In this document: positions 1 to 7,903 of the stretch, piece by piece | Numbering within the stretch: the stretch's first letter is position 1 | Layout: each line of letters starts with the position of its first letter | Assembly: GCF_030013905.1 (NCBI RefSeq) | Contig: NZ_CP124862.1 | Span: 4,281,051-4,345,050 of the forward strand | Reading direction: 5' to 3' | Length of the DNA: 64,000 nt | Source: Petroclostridium sp. X23 | GTDB lineage: Bacteria; Bacillota; Clostridia; SK-Y3 | Notes under the pieces: model-generated | Told to the model about the DNA's origin: nothing | What the model saw: the letters and a program-made list of their open reading frames with translations, nothing else | The model's database searches: none | Program-made: the position numbers and the translations under genes

Positions 1-85
1 TTCAAGCCTCTATTATATGATTAATACTTGACTTAAAAATAGTATTAAAGCTGTTTTAAAAAATTAAATTATACATTAAAAGAAT

Positions 86-121
86 AGCAAATGCCTGTAT
101 GTTTTTATGCAGGCGTTTGCT
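86..121. terminator. Stem-loop, probably the end of an upstream transcription unit
   Basis: Two 15-base arms (86-100 and 107-121) pair around a 6-base loop with only G-U type departures. No long T run follows, so this may be a processed 3' end or a bidirectional hairpin rather than a textbook intrinsic terminator. The first 85 bases hold no recognisable gene; a reading frame ends with TAA at 22-24, but too little is visible to name it. Confidence 0.5.
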
Positions 122-205
122 AATGTCTATAAATAAATTATATTTAGGTAATAAAATATTTTCTTTATATAGATTAATTCTTTTGTATGAGCCAGGAGGG
201 AACTA

Positions 206-316
206 ATGAAAAGTATAAAGTTAAATAGTTTTTTTAGTAAGAGCGATGCAAATAACAGAAGAAGTTCAAGAAACTATGCTAAAATTTGTCTTTCCTTTGT
301 AAGGATAAAAATATAA
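206..316 (+). CDS. Small ORF, 36 codons, unknown; leader or gene remnant
   Basis: An ATG lies 5 bases after a strong AGGAGGG ribosome binding site and opens a 36-codon frame (starts MKSIKLNSFF, ends FVRIKI) that stops 42 bases before the fructokinase. The product is basic and polar, with no clear membrane segment or known domain. The neighbourhood (fructokinase, decayed DUF4432-like gene, orphan sugar-binding lipoprotein) suggests a degraded sugar-uptake operon, so this may be the surviving start of a lost transporter gene. A translated leader peptide is the alternative. The ribosome binding site is seen; the interpretation is inference. Confidence 0.4.
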   Translation: MKSIKLNSFFSKSDANNRRSSRNYAKICLSFVRIKI

Positions 317-358
317 ACTTTAACTATAAAAATAAATTCAAATAAGGGGAGATCAAGT

Positions 359-1333
359 ATGTATGATGTTGTTGCAATTGGGGAGTTGCTTATAGATTTT
401 ACGCCTGCTGGAGAAACAGAAGAAGGCACCGTATTGTTTGAAAGAAATCCCGGCGGGGCACCTGGAAATGTTTTGGCGATCCTATCCAAGCTTGGCAGAA
501 AGGCAGCCCTGATAGGAAAAGTAGGAGATGATCAATTTGGAAGATTTTTATCAGGGGTATTAGAAGATATAGGCGTAGATACAAAGGGATTAGTTTTCAC
601 TAAGGAAGCAAATACGACGTTGGCATTCGTACATTTAAACGGTAAAGGAGATAGAAGCTTTAGTTTTTATAGAAAACCTGGAGCAGATTTATTACTTGAT
701 CAAAATGAAGTTAATATAGAAATGCTAAAAAGTACTAAGATTTTTCACTTCGGTACAGTTTCAATGACGGATAATCCTTCCAGATCGGCTACTCTTATGG
801 CAGTAAAAATTGCGAAGGAGAATGGTGCAATTATATCATTCGATCCCAATTTAAGAATTCCGTTATGGAATGACCTTGGTGAAGCAAAAGCTATGATTGA
901 AAAAGGATTGGAGTATGCGGAAATATTAAAGGTATCCAATGAGGAACTTGAATTTATTACCGGTAAAGGAGATCTTGAAGAAGGATCGGAAATAATCTTG
1001 AATAAATATGGAATTCCTGTAATTCTGGTGACATTGGGACCTTCAGGCTGTTTCTATAGAATTGGAGATAAGACAGGCATTCTTCCGGCATATGATGTAA
1101 TTACAATAGACACAACCGGTGCAGGGGATGCATTCCTGGGCTCATTTTTATATCAGGTAATAGAAAAAGGGATGACTCTTTCTAATTTAAGCAAAGCTAA
1201 TATAGAGGAAATGATAGATTTTGCAAATGCTGCAGGTTCCGTTACAACAGTAAAAAAAGGTGCAATCCCTGCGATGCCTGTGATATCGGAAATTGAAGAA
1301 TGTATTAAGTCAATTCCAAAGCTTATTTTATAG
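359..1333 (+). CDS. PfkB-family sugar kinase, probably fructokinase
   Basis: A 324-residue ribokinase/PfkB-family kinase of normal length, expected to phosphorylate fructose or a related sugar with ATP in the cytoplasm. The N-terminus has the GELLIDF start typical of fructokinases and the glycine-rich NPGGAPGNV substrate-binding stretch. The C-terminal signature DTTGAGDAF (about residues 256-264) holds the catalytic Asp and anion hole. The FDPNLR motif in the middle is also family-typical. The ATG follows a GGGGAGA ribosome binding site by 6 bases. Downstream lies a broken DUF4432-like gene and then an orphan sugar-binding lipoprotein, so the kinase seems to be the intact survivor of a sugar operon. 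The fructose assignment is by family resemblance only. Confidence 0.92.
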   Translation: MYDVVAIGELLIDFTPAGETEEGTVLFERNPGGAPGNVLAILSKLGRKAALIGKVGDDQFGRFLSGVLEDIGVDTKGLVFTKEANTTLAFVHLNGKGDRSFSFYRKPGADLLLDQNEVNIEMLKSTKIFHFGTVSMTDNPSRSATLMAVKIAKENGAIISFDPNLRIPLWNDLGEAKAMIEKGLEYAEILKVSNEELEFITGKGDLEEGSEIILNKYGIPVILVTLGPSGCFYRIGDKTGILPAYDVITIDTTGAGDAFLGSFLYQVIEKGMTLSNLSKANIEEMIDFANAAGSVTTVKKGAIPAMPVISEIEECIKSIPKLIL

Positions 1334-1406
1334 TACCAAACTAGAAATGATGATTTATTGATCTATAAAAATATTATATAATATAACTATAATGGGGGAT
1401 TAGTTA

Positions 1407-1616
1407 ACGGCTAAATTAAACAATAGTGAAATTAACAGAAAAGAGCTGCTGAAAAAAATGGGTAATATAGAGCAGGTTGCATATATTAGACCCTATGAGA
1501 TGACAGAAGGTAGGGCAAAAGGTGTTAAGGCATTTGAGGTTTCAAACGGTGGAGTACTTGATGGAAAAGATGAAATAGAGGAGTTTGAGAAAATGTTAAA
1601 ATCCTTTCAAGGATAA
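1407..1616 (+). pseudogene. Remnant of a DUF4432-like (aldose-epimerase fold) gene
   Basis: The frame 1407-1616 begins with ACG where ATG would be expected, 8 bases after a good GGGGG ribosome binding site. It reads about 50 residues like the N-terminus of DUF4432 proteins (KELLKKMGNI ... TEGRAKGVKAFEVSNGG), then jumps to an acidic tail (LDGKDEIEEFEKML) that looks like the family's C-terminus. Full-length members are several hundred residues long, so most of the gene appears deleted internally. An internal ATG at 1458 could still make a 52-residue peptide. DUF4432 genes often sit beside sugar ABC transporters and kinases, which fits this locus. The family assignment is from memory of the motif and is moderate. 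Confidence 0.55.
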
Positions 1617-1653
1617 GCTGCTAAAGATTCTGCCTTAATTAGGGGGATGTAAT

Positions 1654-2640
1654 TTGAAAAAAATAATGAAAATAGCCTTAGGAGTATTTGGTGTTATTGT
1701 GATTGCCGGTTGTAGTGCATACATATTAAATAAAGCAATTCTTGCCAAGGAAGCAGGCAAAAAACTAGATATTCTTGTTGTGGTTAAGGCTATAGATTTT
1801 CGTATGGAATTTTGGGATTCCGTATATGCGGGTATAGATACTGCAGCAAAGGAATTTGATGTAAATGTTAAAATAACAGGTTCCGGAACAGAGAGAGATA
1901 TTCACGAACAAATAGGTATTCTGGAGAATGCTATAAAAAATAAACCTGATGCAGTTGTTTTAGCAGCAAATGATTATTATGCATTGGTTCCTGTTGCGGA
2001 AAAGGTTAGGAAAAATAATATCAAATTAGTAATAATAGATTCAGGATTAAATAGTGAATTACCGGATTCTTTTATTGCAACCGATAGTTTTGAGGCAGGT
2101 AAAAAAGCTGGAAAAGAGTTGTTGAAATTAGTTGGCAGTAATTCTAAAATAGCTATTATAAGTCATGTGGAGGGGTCGTCTACAGCGATTGAACGGGAAA
2201 AAGGGGTAAGAGAGGGACTCTCAAAGGAGATGGAAGATAATATTTTAGGAATATTTTATAGTAGCGCCGTTCAAGCAAAAGCTTATGAGATAGCAAAAGA
2301 CCTGATGATGGAAAACCCTGACTTGGAAGGAATTGTCGGGTTAAATGAGTCTTCCACAGTTGGTGCAGCAATGGCTATTGACGATCTTGGGTTAAAGGGG
2401 AAAGTCAAATTGGTTGGTTTTGATAGTTCGCTATCTGAAGTAGGATTTATTGAAAAAGGAGTAATTCAGGCAACTGTTGTTCAAAAGCCTTTTAATATGG
2501 GCTACTTAAGTATAAAAACTGCTGTTCAGGCCGTGAAAGGCAAAAAAGTTAATAAGAAAATTGATACCGGGTCTGAAATAATTACTAAAGAAAATATGTA
2601 TACGGAAGAAAACCAAAAATTATTATTCCCTTTCATGTGA
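1654..2640 (+). CDS. Sugar ABC transporter substrate-binding lipoprotein (orphan)
   Basis: A 328-residue periplasmic-binding-protein type I (ribose/galactose-binding, Peripla_BP_4) protein. It starts at TTG after AGGGGGA and has a signal peptide with an IAGC lipobox near residue 20, so it should be lipid-anchored outside the membrane. The two-lobed core is recognisable from segments such as LENAIKNKPDAVVLAAND, the AIEREKGVREG helix and LKGKVKLVGFDSS. No ABC ATPase or permease gene is adjacent on either side, which is unusual: family members normally head an SBP-ATPase-permease operon. A terminator follows immediately. It may work with a transporter elsewhere, or act as a sensor partner. The ligand cannot be told from sequence. 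Confidence 0.9.
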   Translation: MKKIMKIALGVFGVIVIAGCSAYILNKAILAKEAGKKLDILVVVKAIDFRMEFWDSVYAGIDTAAKEFDVNVKITGSGTERDIHEQIGILENAIKNKPDAVVLAANDYYALVPVAEKVRKNNIKLVIIDSGLNSELPDSFIATDSFEAGKKAGKELLKLVGSNSKIAIISHVEGSSTAIEREKGVREGLSKEMEDNILGIFYSSAVQAKAYEIAKDLMMENPDLEGIVGLNESSTVGAAMAIDDLGLKGKVKLVGFDSSLSEVGFIEKGVIQATVVQKPFNMGYLSIKTAVQAVKGKKVNKKIDTGSEIITKENMYTEENQKLLFPFM

Positions 2641-2672
2641 ATATTTAAAACTTTAAAAAAGTATTAGCATAT

Positions 2673-2724
2673 AAAAAGCGAAGAAGCGCTGATGTGTTTA
2701 ACATTGGCCTTTCTTCGTTTTTTT
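2673..2724 (+). terminator. Intrinsic terminator after the sugar-binding lipoprotein
   Basis: The A-rich arm AAAAAGCGAAGAA pairs with TTCTTCGTTTTTTT, and the inner part (GCGCTGATGT with ACATTGGC) extends the stem. The run of T closes a textbook intrinsic terminator. Confidence 0.8.
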
Positions 2725-2764
2725 GATTATCTATAAAAAGTATTAAAATTTTATATAGGAATTT

Positions 2765-2794
2765 TGCAACCTTTTACTTGGTTGAAGGCATCTA
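2765..2794 (+). promoter_or_regulatory. Candidate ECF-type autoregulatory promoter
   Basis: TGCAACC at 2765-2771, then 17 bases, then CATCTA at 2789-2794. The AAC-containing -35 resembles ECF sigma promoters of Firmicutes (AAC core). A TATAAT at 2796-2801 exists but has no sigma-A -35 box at proper spacing. Autoregulation of the sigma gene at 2835 is inferred from position. Confidence 0.45.
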
Positions 2795-2834
2795 ATATAA
2801 TAGAGGTACCTAACAAAAGTACGGGGGACATATA

Positions 2835-3380
2835 ATGTTTGTACACAAAGAAGAAGATAGTACGGAAAGCAAAGATGTTGAAAAGTTAAAAAATGCAATG
2901 GATGAGTATGCTACATCCTTTTTAAGAACCGCGAAGATGGTATTAAAAGATGACCGTGACGCGCAGGAAACGGTGTCCGATACATTTTTAAAATACTATC
3001 AAAACATAGATAGCTTTAGAGGAGAATGCTCTCTTAAAACGTACCTTTTAAAGATACTTATCAATCAATGTCGGCAAAAGCTTAGGTCTGCTTGGCTTAG
3101 GCGTGTGGTTCCGGTATTTTCGCATGAAGAATTATCAGATAAAACAGAAGAGGTAACCGGAATAGATATTGAAGAAAAAATAAGTCTGTATGAAGCGGTG
3201 ATGACGCTAAAGCCTAAGGAGCGTCAGGTTGTTGTTTTGTATTACTACAATCAGCTTACCATTAAAGAGATCGCTTGTGCTTTAAAACAAAAGGAAGGTA
3301 CTATAAAAAGCCGGCTGAGCAGAGCACGGGAGAGCTTGAAGATTGTGTTGAAGGAGGAATACTTATATGAGGAGCTTTAA
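2835..3380 (+). CDS. ECF-family RNA polymerase sigma factor
   Basis: A 181-residue sigma-70 family protein with only regions 2 and 4, the ECF layout. Region 2 spans about residues 20-90 (DAQETVSDTFLKYYQNIDSFRGE, then LKTYLLKILINQCRQKLRS). Region 4 lies about 115-170 (LYEAVMTLKPKERQVVVLYYYNQLTIKEIA, then EGTIKSRLSRARESLK, the DNA-recognition helix). It should direct RNA polymerase to its own small regulon. The stop overlaps the start of the next gene by 14 bases, implying translational coupling with an anti-sigma factor, and a candidate ECF promoter lies just upstream. The inducing signal is unknown. Confidence 0.93.
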   Translation: MFVHKEEDSTESKDVEKLKNAMDEYATSFLRTAKMVLKDDRDAQETVSDTFLKYYQNIDSFRGECSLKTYLLKILINQCRQKLRSAWLRRVVPVFSHEELSDKTEEVTGIDIEEKISLYEAVMTLKPKERQVVVLYYYNQLTIKEIACALKQKEGTIKSRLSRARESLKIVLKEEYLYEEL

Positions 3381-3657
3381 ACAAAAGATTGATGAGGAAC
3401 TTCACGATACGATATTCGATAAACAGCTAAAAAGGCATGTGCTAGAAAAGAGTCAGAAGCACGGCAGTAAATTGAATAAATTTTTAAATCGAGAAATAGA
3501 AATACCTTTAACGCCTGCTATCGCTGTTTGTTTAGCAGTAATGATAGCTTGGTCAGCGGGAGTAGGAAACTTAGAGGTTGGCGGTAAGGAAATACAACAG
3601 AGTAAAATCAAGGTAATATCGATGCAAACAGGGGTGGAACAAAATGAAAACCATTAA
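3367..3657 (+). CDS. Single-pass membrane protein, probable anti-sigma factor
   Basis: A 96-residue protein with a basic cytoplasmic N-terminus (about 45 residues), one membrane segment (about residues 46-68) and a short outer tail of about 28 residues. It overlaps the ECF sigma gene by 14 bases and the next gene by 14 bases. This is the usual place for an anti-sigma factor, and the topology fits. No zinc-binding HxxxCxxC (ZAS) motif is visible, so it is not a typical ZAS-type anti-sigma. The function is inferred from position and topology only; the cytoplasmic half is unusually short for binding a sigma factor alone. Confidence 0.6.
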   Translation: MRSFKQKIDEELHDTIFDKQLKRHVLEKSQKHGSKLNKFLNREIEIPLTPAIAVCLAVMIAWSAGVGNLEVGGKEIQQSKIKVISMQTGVEQNENH

Positions 3658-5494
3658 AATAAGAATAAAGATCAAGACGTTGTTCATACTAGGGTTGATC
3701 GCTTGCATATTCATGTTGCCTTTCTTTATGCAGTCATTTACCTATATGATGCTGGGAAAAATTTATGAGAGCTTTGATGAAGACAAGGCAGATGCATATT
3801 ATGTTCGTTCTATCACACAAAAGGGATTAGGTTCGGTGGTAAGTGCTATTTCGCGCATTGACAGTATCCTGGGAAGTCAATTTCAATATGGAGCCCTTTA
3901 TTCTGCTTCAAAGGGTTCAAGAGGGTCATCAGCGGTATATCTTGAGGAAGACAGTTTGAATCAGATTAACGAAGAACATAAAAAAGTCTTAGGTAGAAAA
4001 AAGAGTGATCAACTTGGTATCTATGAAATGAAAATAGCAATGGCTAATTTTAATAGCGGCAATAAAAATTTTGCTTTTGAGATACTAAGAAACCTTAATT
4101 ATATTAAAGATAAAAAATTAATTGAGCTTAAAAATCTACATTTAGCGGCAATGCATCTTATGGACGGACAAAACAACATTGGTATAGATATTCTCCGGCA
4201 TAATACATTTGACAGCTATAAAACAGCAGCGGATTTTTTGTTTTCTTACTACTATTTTATAACAGGTAATATGGATAACTACCACAAATATAAATGGGAG
4301 CAGCAAAGGGAACCCTATTACGATCTGGGAAAAGTAAATGAAAGCTATAAGGATCTGGTAGAACCTTTATTCGGATTTTATGAGCTGCAGCGGGAGTTTG
4401 ATAGAATTGAAAAAATTAAACATTCAGCGCCGGAAAGCGGAAATTCCGTTTCCGGAAAGATTATATTACCATCGGAGCAGGTGCCACCTGTATTTATAAG
4501 TCTTGTTCCCGAAAATGGAATCGATGGCTGGTCTTCAAACCAAATTATAGGCATGGACGCGGTGGCAGCCGCAGTTGCCGATGATGCCGGACATTACCGC
4601 ATAGGTCATATAAAAAACGGGAGATACCGGTTATATATCACAACCTTTGCAAATGCCGTTTTAGGCACAAGCTTGTCCTTCAACGAATCAGATGTGATAG
4701 AATTGAACGGGAACACAGAGATTAAAGATGAGAATATCTATATGATGCCGTTAGAAATAGAGGCACATGCGGTTAAAGAAGGAAGGGAGATCTCTGTATC
4801 TACCCAAAATGTTCCAAAATCGGATTATTATAGAATGTTTCTAAAACATAGGGTCAAAACCAGGAGCGGCAGCAGTACCGTCATTCTGTTTGAGAGTGGA
4901 AAAATACAGGTACCCAAAACTTCTTTCGAAATGGAAGACAAAGTGCACTTACAGGCAGGAAGAGGACATTCCTCAGGAAGCGGTCCGAATCCTTTAAGTT
5001 ATTTGCCTCCTTTTTATGGAGAAGACGAATACATTGTAACGGTAACAGGGTACGACAGACAGCACAACATACTGTTTAGTACCGATAAAATGGGGGAAAT
5101 GAACAGGTATGAGGATGAACATTGCAGCACAACCTTGAAGTTTACCGATGCAAATGAAGCGGATAAAAAGCTGCGGGGAGGTGACTACGAGGGTGCAATC
5201 CCTTTATATGAGCAGTATGCAAAAGAAAATGACCGGTATGCGATAGCTATTCTGGCTGAACTGTATATGGACGGATATATCTATGATAGTACCAAGGATA
5301 ACTGGGATGACTATGGGGGAAAGGATTTTGAAAAGGCAGCATATTATCTTGAGCAATTGTTAAAATATGACCCGGATAATAAACAGATAATATCAGAGCT
5401 TAACAGGTGTTATGACAAGCTTGAACAATATGACAAGAAAAGAGTACTGGATAGTGAGGACAAGGATTTAGATACCATCATGGGAGAAATTTGA
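3644..5494 (+). CDS. Membrane-anchored extracytoplasmic protein with carboxypeptidase-regulatory-like and TPR-like parts
   Basis: A 616-residue protein, third gene of the sigma operon. One N-terminal membrane segment (about residues 8-32) anchors a large outer part. A helical region with tetratricopeptide-like character follows (about 115-240). A beta-rich stretch around 265-350 (SGKIILPSEQVPPVFISLV, then the GHYRIGHIKNGRYRLYI pattern) resembles carboxypeptidase regulatory-like (CarboxypepD_reg) domains. The C-terminus (about 500-600) again looks like TPR/Sel1 repeats (GDYEGAIPLYEQYA, FEKAAYYLEQLLKYDPDN). Overlap with the anti-sigma-like gene suggests it senses or acts on the envelope stress that the sigma factor responds to. 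I do not recognise the full-length family. Confidence 0.78.
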   Translation: MKTIKIRIKIKTLFILGLIACIFMLPFFMQSFTYMMLGKIYESFDEDKADAYYVRSITQKGLGSVVSAISRIDSILGSQFQYGALYSASKGSRGSSAVYLEEDSLNQINEEHKKVLGRKKSDQLGIYEMKIAMANFNSGNKNFAFEILRNLNYIKDKKLIELKNLHLAAMHLMDGQNNIGIDILRHNTFDSYKTAADFLFSYYYFITGNMDNYHKYKWEQQREPYYDLGKVNESYKDLVEPLFGFYELQREFDRIEKIKHSAPESGNSVSGKIILPSEQVPPVFISLVPENGIDGWSSNQIIGMDAVAAAVADDAGHYRIGHIKNGRYRLYITTFANAVLGTSLSFNESDVIELNGNTEIKDENIYMMPLEIEAHAVKEGREISVSTQNVPKSDYYRMFLKHRVKTRSGSSTVILFESGKIQVPKTSFEMEDKVHLQAGRGHSSGSGPNPLSYLPPFYGEDEYIVTVTGYDRQHNILFSTDKMGEMNRYEDEHCSTTLKFTDANEADKKLRGGDYEGAIPLYEQYAKENDRYAIAILAELYMDGYIYDSTKDNWDDYGGKDFEKAAYYLEQLLKYDPDNKQIISELNRCYDKLEQYDKKRVLDSEDKDLDTIMGEI

Positions 5495-5519
5495 GTCCAA
5501 AAGACCATCCTTCACTCCT

Positions 5520-5648
5520 TCTACGTGCTAAACCGGACTTTTTCAAAGGCTTCGGACAGTCCCTCTGTTATGCCAAAATCGGGCAAACAGCAGGGACGAG
5601 GGCCTGCTCAAGTTCGATTTTCTCTATGTGCTAAATCCGACTTTTTCA
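5520..5648. repeat. Intergenic repeat: direct repeats around a hairpin
   Basis: Two near-identical 26-base copies (5520-5545 and 5623-5648, sharing a GTGCTAAA(C/T)CSGACTTTTTCA core) lie 103 bases apart. Between them, GTCCCT-CTGTTATGCC pairs with GGCAAACAG-CAGGGAC as an imperfect hairpin. It sits between convergent genes and looks like a small dispersed non-coding element; it may also serve as a terminator region. Confidence 0.5.
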
Positions 5649-5655
5649 CATCCTC

Positions 5656-6162
5656 CTATATTGTAACAAAAATAGGCTGATGATTTGTATAAGGTAAAAA
5701 CTTTGTCATAAAATCATTTATTTGCATAGCAATTGAGGCAGTGTTCACACAGGGGTGAAACCATATGGTTTCATAAGCTAAGAGATCTTTGTCCATAAGT
5801 AGAATAACATTGTTATTTTTATCATTTATTAGACCCATAGGGCTTACTGATCCGGGATAGACATTTAAGTATTTAAGCAGATTCTCTTCTGATCCAAAGC
5901 TTAAACGGGAACGGTTAATTTGTTTAGAAACATCCGAAGTTCGGAACTTTTTATCATAACGGATTAAAAGTAAGAAAAACTCTGTTTCTTGGCGGTTGCA
6001 TAAAAATAAATTCTTACAGTGAATACCACCTCCGAGTTTTTCAATGATTCTCTTGCAATCCTCTATTGAAAATGCAGGGGCATGACTTTTTTGTATATAG
6101 TCTATATTAAGCTGCTTTAATGTTTTATAAACAAGCATTTCTCTATCCGACATAACTATCAC
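5656..6162 (-). CDS. YbaK/ProX-type prolyl-tRNA deacylase (PrdX-like)
   Basis: A 168-residue YbaK/aminoacyl-tRNA synthetase-associated domain protein. The family (ProXp-ala, ProX, PrdX) hydrolyses mischarged aminoacyl-tRNA such as Ala-tRNA(Pro). Visible family features are the N-terminal SHAPAFSIEDC region, the lysine-bearing FRTSDVSKQINRSRLSFGSE segment, the PGSVSPMGL loop and the C-terminal WFHPCVNTAS motif. Length is normal. A later ATG (residue 4, MSDREM) is an equally possible start. It is transcribed together with, and just downstream of, the Crp/Fnr regulator (15 bases apart). No proline reductase genes are in the window, so a link to D-proline metabolism is not supported here. Confidence 0.86.
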   Translation of the reverse strand: MIVMSDREMLVYKTLKQLNIDYIQKSHAPAFSIEDCKRIIEKLGGGIHCKNLFLCNRQETEFFLLLIRYDKKFRTSDVSKQINRSRLSFGSEENLLKYLNVYPGSVSPMGLINDKNNNVILLMDKDLLAYETIWFHPCVNTASIAMQINDFMTKFLPYTNHQPIFVTI

Positions 6163-6177
6163 TACCTGTTCTTTCTT

Positions 6178-6858
6178 TTATTCATATAAGCATTCCTCAA
6201 GTACATTGACATCAATAATCTTTACAATATTCCGGTCAAAATCGATGATCCCTTCATCTCTAAGATTAATCAGTTCCCGGGAGAGGGAAGGTCTTGGGAT
6301 GCCCAATTGTTCTGCAAGCTGCTTTTTAGAAAGCGTTAATGTGATGAAAGACTTGTTTTGTGTTCCATATTCCTCCAATAAATAACTTGCCACTTTTTGT
6401 CTGATCGTGTGGTAAGAAAGACTTTTTAATTTTTTGTTCAACAGTAATATTTTATCTGAAAGCGATCCTATAAAATTATTTAAGAATCTAATATTTAAAC
6501 TGCAAAATTTAAGGATTTCCTCTTTGGATATAAACATAACTTTTGAACTTTCACAAGAAGCGATGGTGGCAGGATACTGGTTGGTATCCGAAAAAATAAT
6601 CACTTCCCCAAAAATTTGCCCCTTGCCCAGCCGCGTGATGGTAAGCGTTTTACCTGACGCAAAGATCTTTTGAATTTCTATACTTCCTTCAATGACGACC
6701 CCTAAATTTACACATCTATCATCTTCAATCGCAATGACTTCATCTTTAGCATAAGATTTGATTTTATAGTCTATGTTCGTTAACGCTTGGTAAATTTCCT
6801 CATCACTAAAGTTGCGAAATAAAAAGCAATGTTTTAACGCTTCTATAATATTATTCAT
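6178..6858 (-). CDS. Crp/Fnr-family transcriptional regulator of the hcp locus
   Basis: A 226-residue Crp/Fnr protein: cyclic-nucleotide-binding-like beta barrel (about residues 15-125, with the GQIFGE turn), dimerisation helix, and a C-terminal winged helix (about 150-220) with recognition region LAEQLGIPRPSLSREL. It lacks the N-terminal four-cysteine cluster of E. coli FNR (only scattered Cys), so it is not an oxygen-type FNR by that criterion. It diverges from a ferredoxin gene and hcp, each preceded by the same palindrome, so it most likely activates them, as HcpR-type regulators do under nitrosative stress. The signal sensed (NO, redox) is inference from context. Confidence 0.93.
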   Translation of the reverse strand: MNNIIEALKHCFLFRNFSDEEIYQALTNIDYKIKSYAKDEVIAIEDDRCVNLGVVIEGSIEIQKIFASGKTLTITRLGKGQIFGEVIIFSDTNQYPATIASCESSKVMFISKEEILKFCSLNIRFLNNFIGSLSDKILLLNKKLKSLSYHTIRQKVASYLLEEYGTQNKSFITLTLSKKQLAEQLGIPRPSLSRELINLRDEGIIDFDRNIVKIIDVNVLEECLYE

Positions 6859-6882
6859 AAAATCTCCTAAAAAATTATCAAT

Positions 6883-6898
6883 GGTAACATATGTTACC
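6883..6898. promoter_or_regulatory. Crp/Fnr-type operator in the regulator-ferredoxin intergenic region
   Basis: A perfect 16-base palindrome, GGTAACATATGTTACC. The centre (6890.5) lies 41.5 bases before the start point expected from the TATAAT box at 6920-6925, the classic class II activator position for the ferredoxin gene. The same site could autoregulate the divergent regulator gene. The identical palindrome occurs upstream of hcp. Confidence 0.77.
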
Positions 6899-6959
6899 GA
6901 ATATTTATCTTAATCTTACTATAATAGAAACATAAAATCAATACGAGGAGGTAACGAAG

Positions 6960-7700
6960 ATGAAAAGAAGAATCATTCATATAGATGAAGAAAAATGCAA
7001 TGGATGCGGATTATGTGTAACTGCGTGTCATGAAGGCGCGATTGAGATGGTAAACGGTAAGGCAAAATTGCTAAGTGATGAATACTGCGACGGTTTGGGT
7101 GACTGCCTGCCTGAATGTCCTACTGGGGCCATTACTATGATTGAAAGAGAAGCGGTTGCTTATGACCAAGAAGCTGTTGATAAAAAAATGGCTGAGAAGA
7201 AGGCTGAAAAAGTAAAAAAACCGGTACATTCAGGATGTCCGGGAATGGCAGCCAGAATGATGAATAGAACTCCGGTGAATAATGAACCGAGTGTTCCTCA
7301 ATCAGATGAAACATCAGCCTCGGCGCCGGTATCCGAATTAAGACAATGGCCGGTACAATTAAACCTGGTAAATCCCAATGCGCAGTATTTTAAAGGAGTT
7401 AATTTGTTGATTGCAGCGGACTGTGTAGCTTATGCTCACGCGAACTTCCATAAGGACTTTATCAAAGGCCATACCACTGTGATCGGATGTCCTAAGTTGG
7501 ACGACAATGAACACTATAAGGAAAAATTGACGGAAATTCTTAAGAACAACGATATTGCCAGCATTACAGTAGTGAGAATGGAAGTACCTTGCTGCGGCGG
7601 CATCGTCCAATCGGTAAGAACCGCTATGCTGCAGTCCGAGACTATTGTTCCTTATAGAGAAGTAGTCATTGGCGTAGAGGGGAATATCGTAAAAGGATAA
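6960..7700 (+). CDS. 4Fe-4S ferredoxin-domain protein, redox partner of Hcp
   Basis: A 246-residue protein. The N-terminal 65 residues are a double-cluster ferredoxin: CNGCGLCVTACHEG, then CDGLGDCLPECPTGA. A charged linker (about 75-130) leads to a C-terminal domain (about 135-246) with further cysteines (DCVAYAHANF, GCPKLDD, VPCCGGIV) that may bind an additional cofactor. Clostridial genomes often pair such proteins with hcp, where they are thought to deliver electrons. The gene starts after GAGGAGGTAAC, lies under a Crp/Fnr palindrome and is 203 bases upstream of hcp, which has its own palindrome. Electron transfer to Hcp is an inference from pairing. Confidence 0.9.
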   Translation: MKRRIIHIDEEKCNGCGLCVTACHEGAIEMVNGKAKLLSDEYCDGLGDCLPECPTGAITMIEREAVAYDQEAVDKKMAEKKAEKVKKPVHSGCPGMAARMMNRTPVNNEPSVPQSDETSASAPVSELRQWPVQLNLVNPNAQYFKGVNLLIAADCVAYAHANFHKDFIKGHTTVIGCPKLDDNEHYKEKLTEILKNNDIASITVVRMEVPCCGGIVQSVRTAMLQSETIVPYREVVIGVEGNIVKG

Positions 7701-7710
7701 ATATTCTTAT

Positions 7711-7728
7711 CGGTAACATATGTTACCG
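7711..7728. promoter_or_regulatory. Crp/Fnr-type operator upstream of hcp
   Basis: CGGTAACATATGTTACCG, a perfect palindrome that extends one further base pair on each side. The core 16 bases match the site at 6883-6898 exactly. From palindrome end to -10 box (TATACT, 7749-7754) is 21 bases, the same as at the ferredoxin promoter, again giving a -41.5 centre. Confidence 0.8.
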
Positions 7729-7797
7729 AAATAAATAGATAGCAATAGTATACTAAGTATGAAAGCGCAAGCGATAAATTATAAAGTATAGTTATAG

Positions 7798-7853
7798 TAC
7801 TCACGATTCACGGTATAAGGTCTGTGAACTGTAAACCGTGAACTGTGAACTAT
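7798..7853. repeat. GTGAACTGTGAAC-type heptad repeat element
   Basis: A run built from units such as GTGAACT, GTAAACC and GTGAACT, with an upstream arm ATTCACGGT pairing with ACCGTGAA. The same unit recurs at 18637-18660, 19591-19604 and 19755-19774. It lies in the 5' leader of hcp, downstream of its probable promoter. Confidence 0.5.
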
Positions 7854-7903
7854 TAATAAATAAAATCCCACTAAAACAATAAAAATAATGGAGGTATGTA
7901 AGA

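Noticed and set aside
2796..2801. TATAAT as a sigma-A -10 box for the ECF sigma gene.
   Set aside because: The only TTGCAA-like -35 box is 26 bases away; the ECF-type pair fits better.
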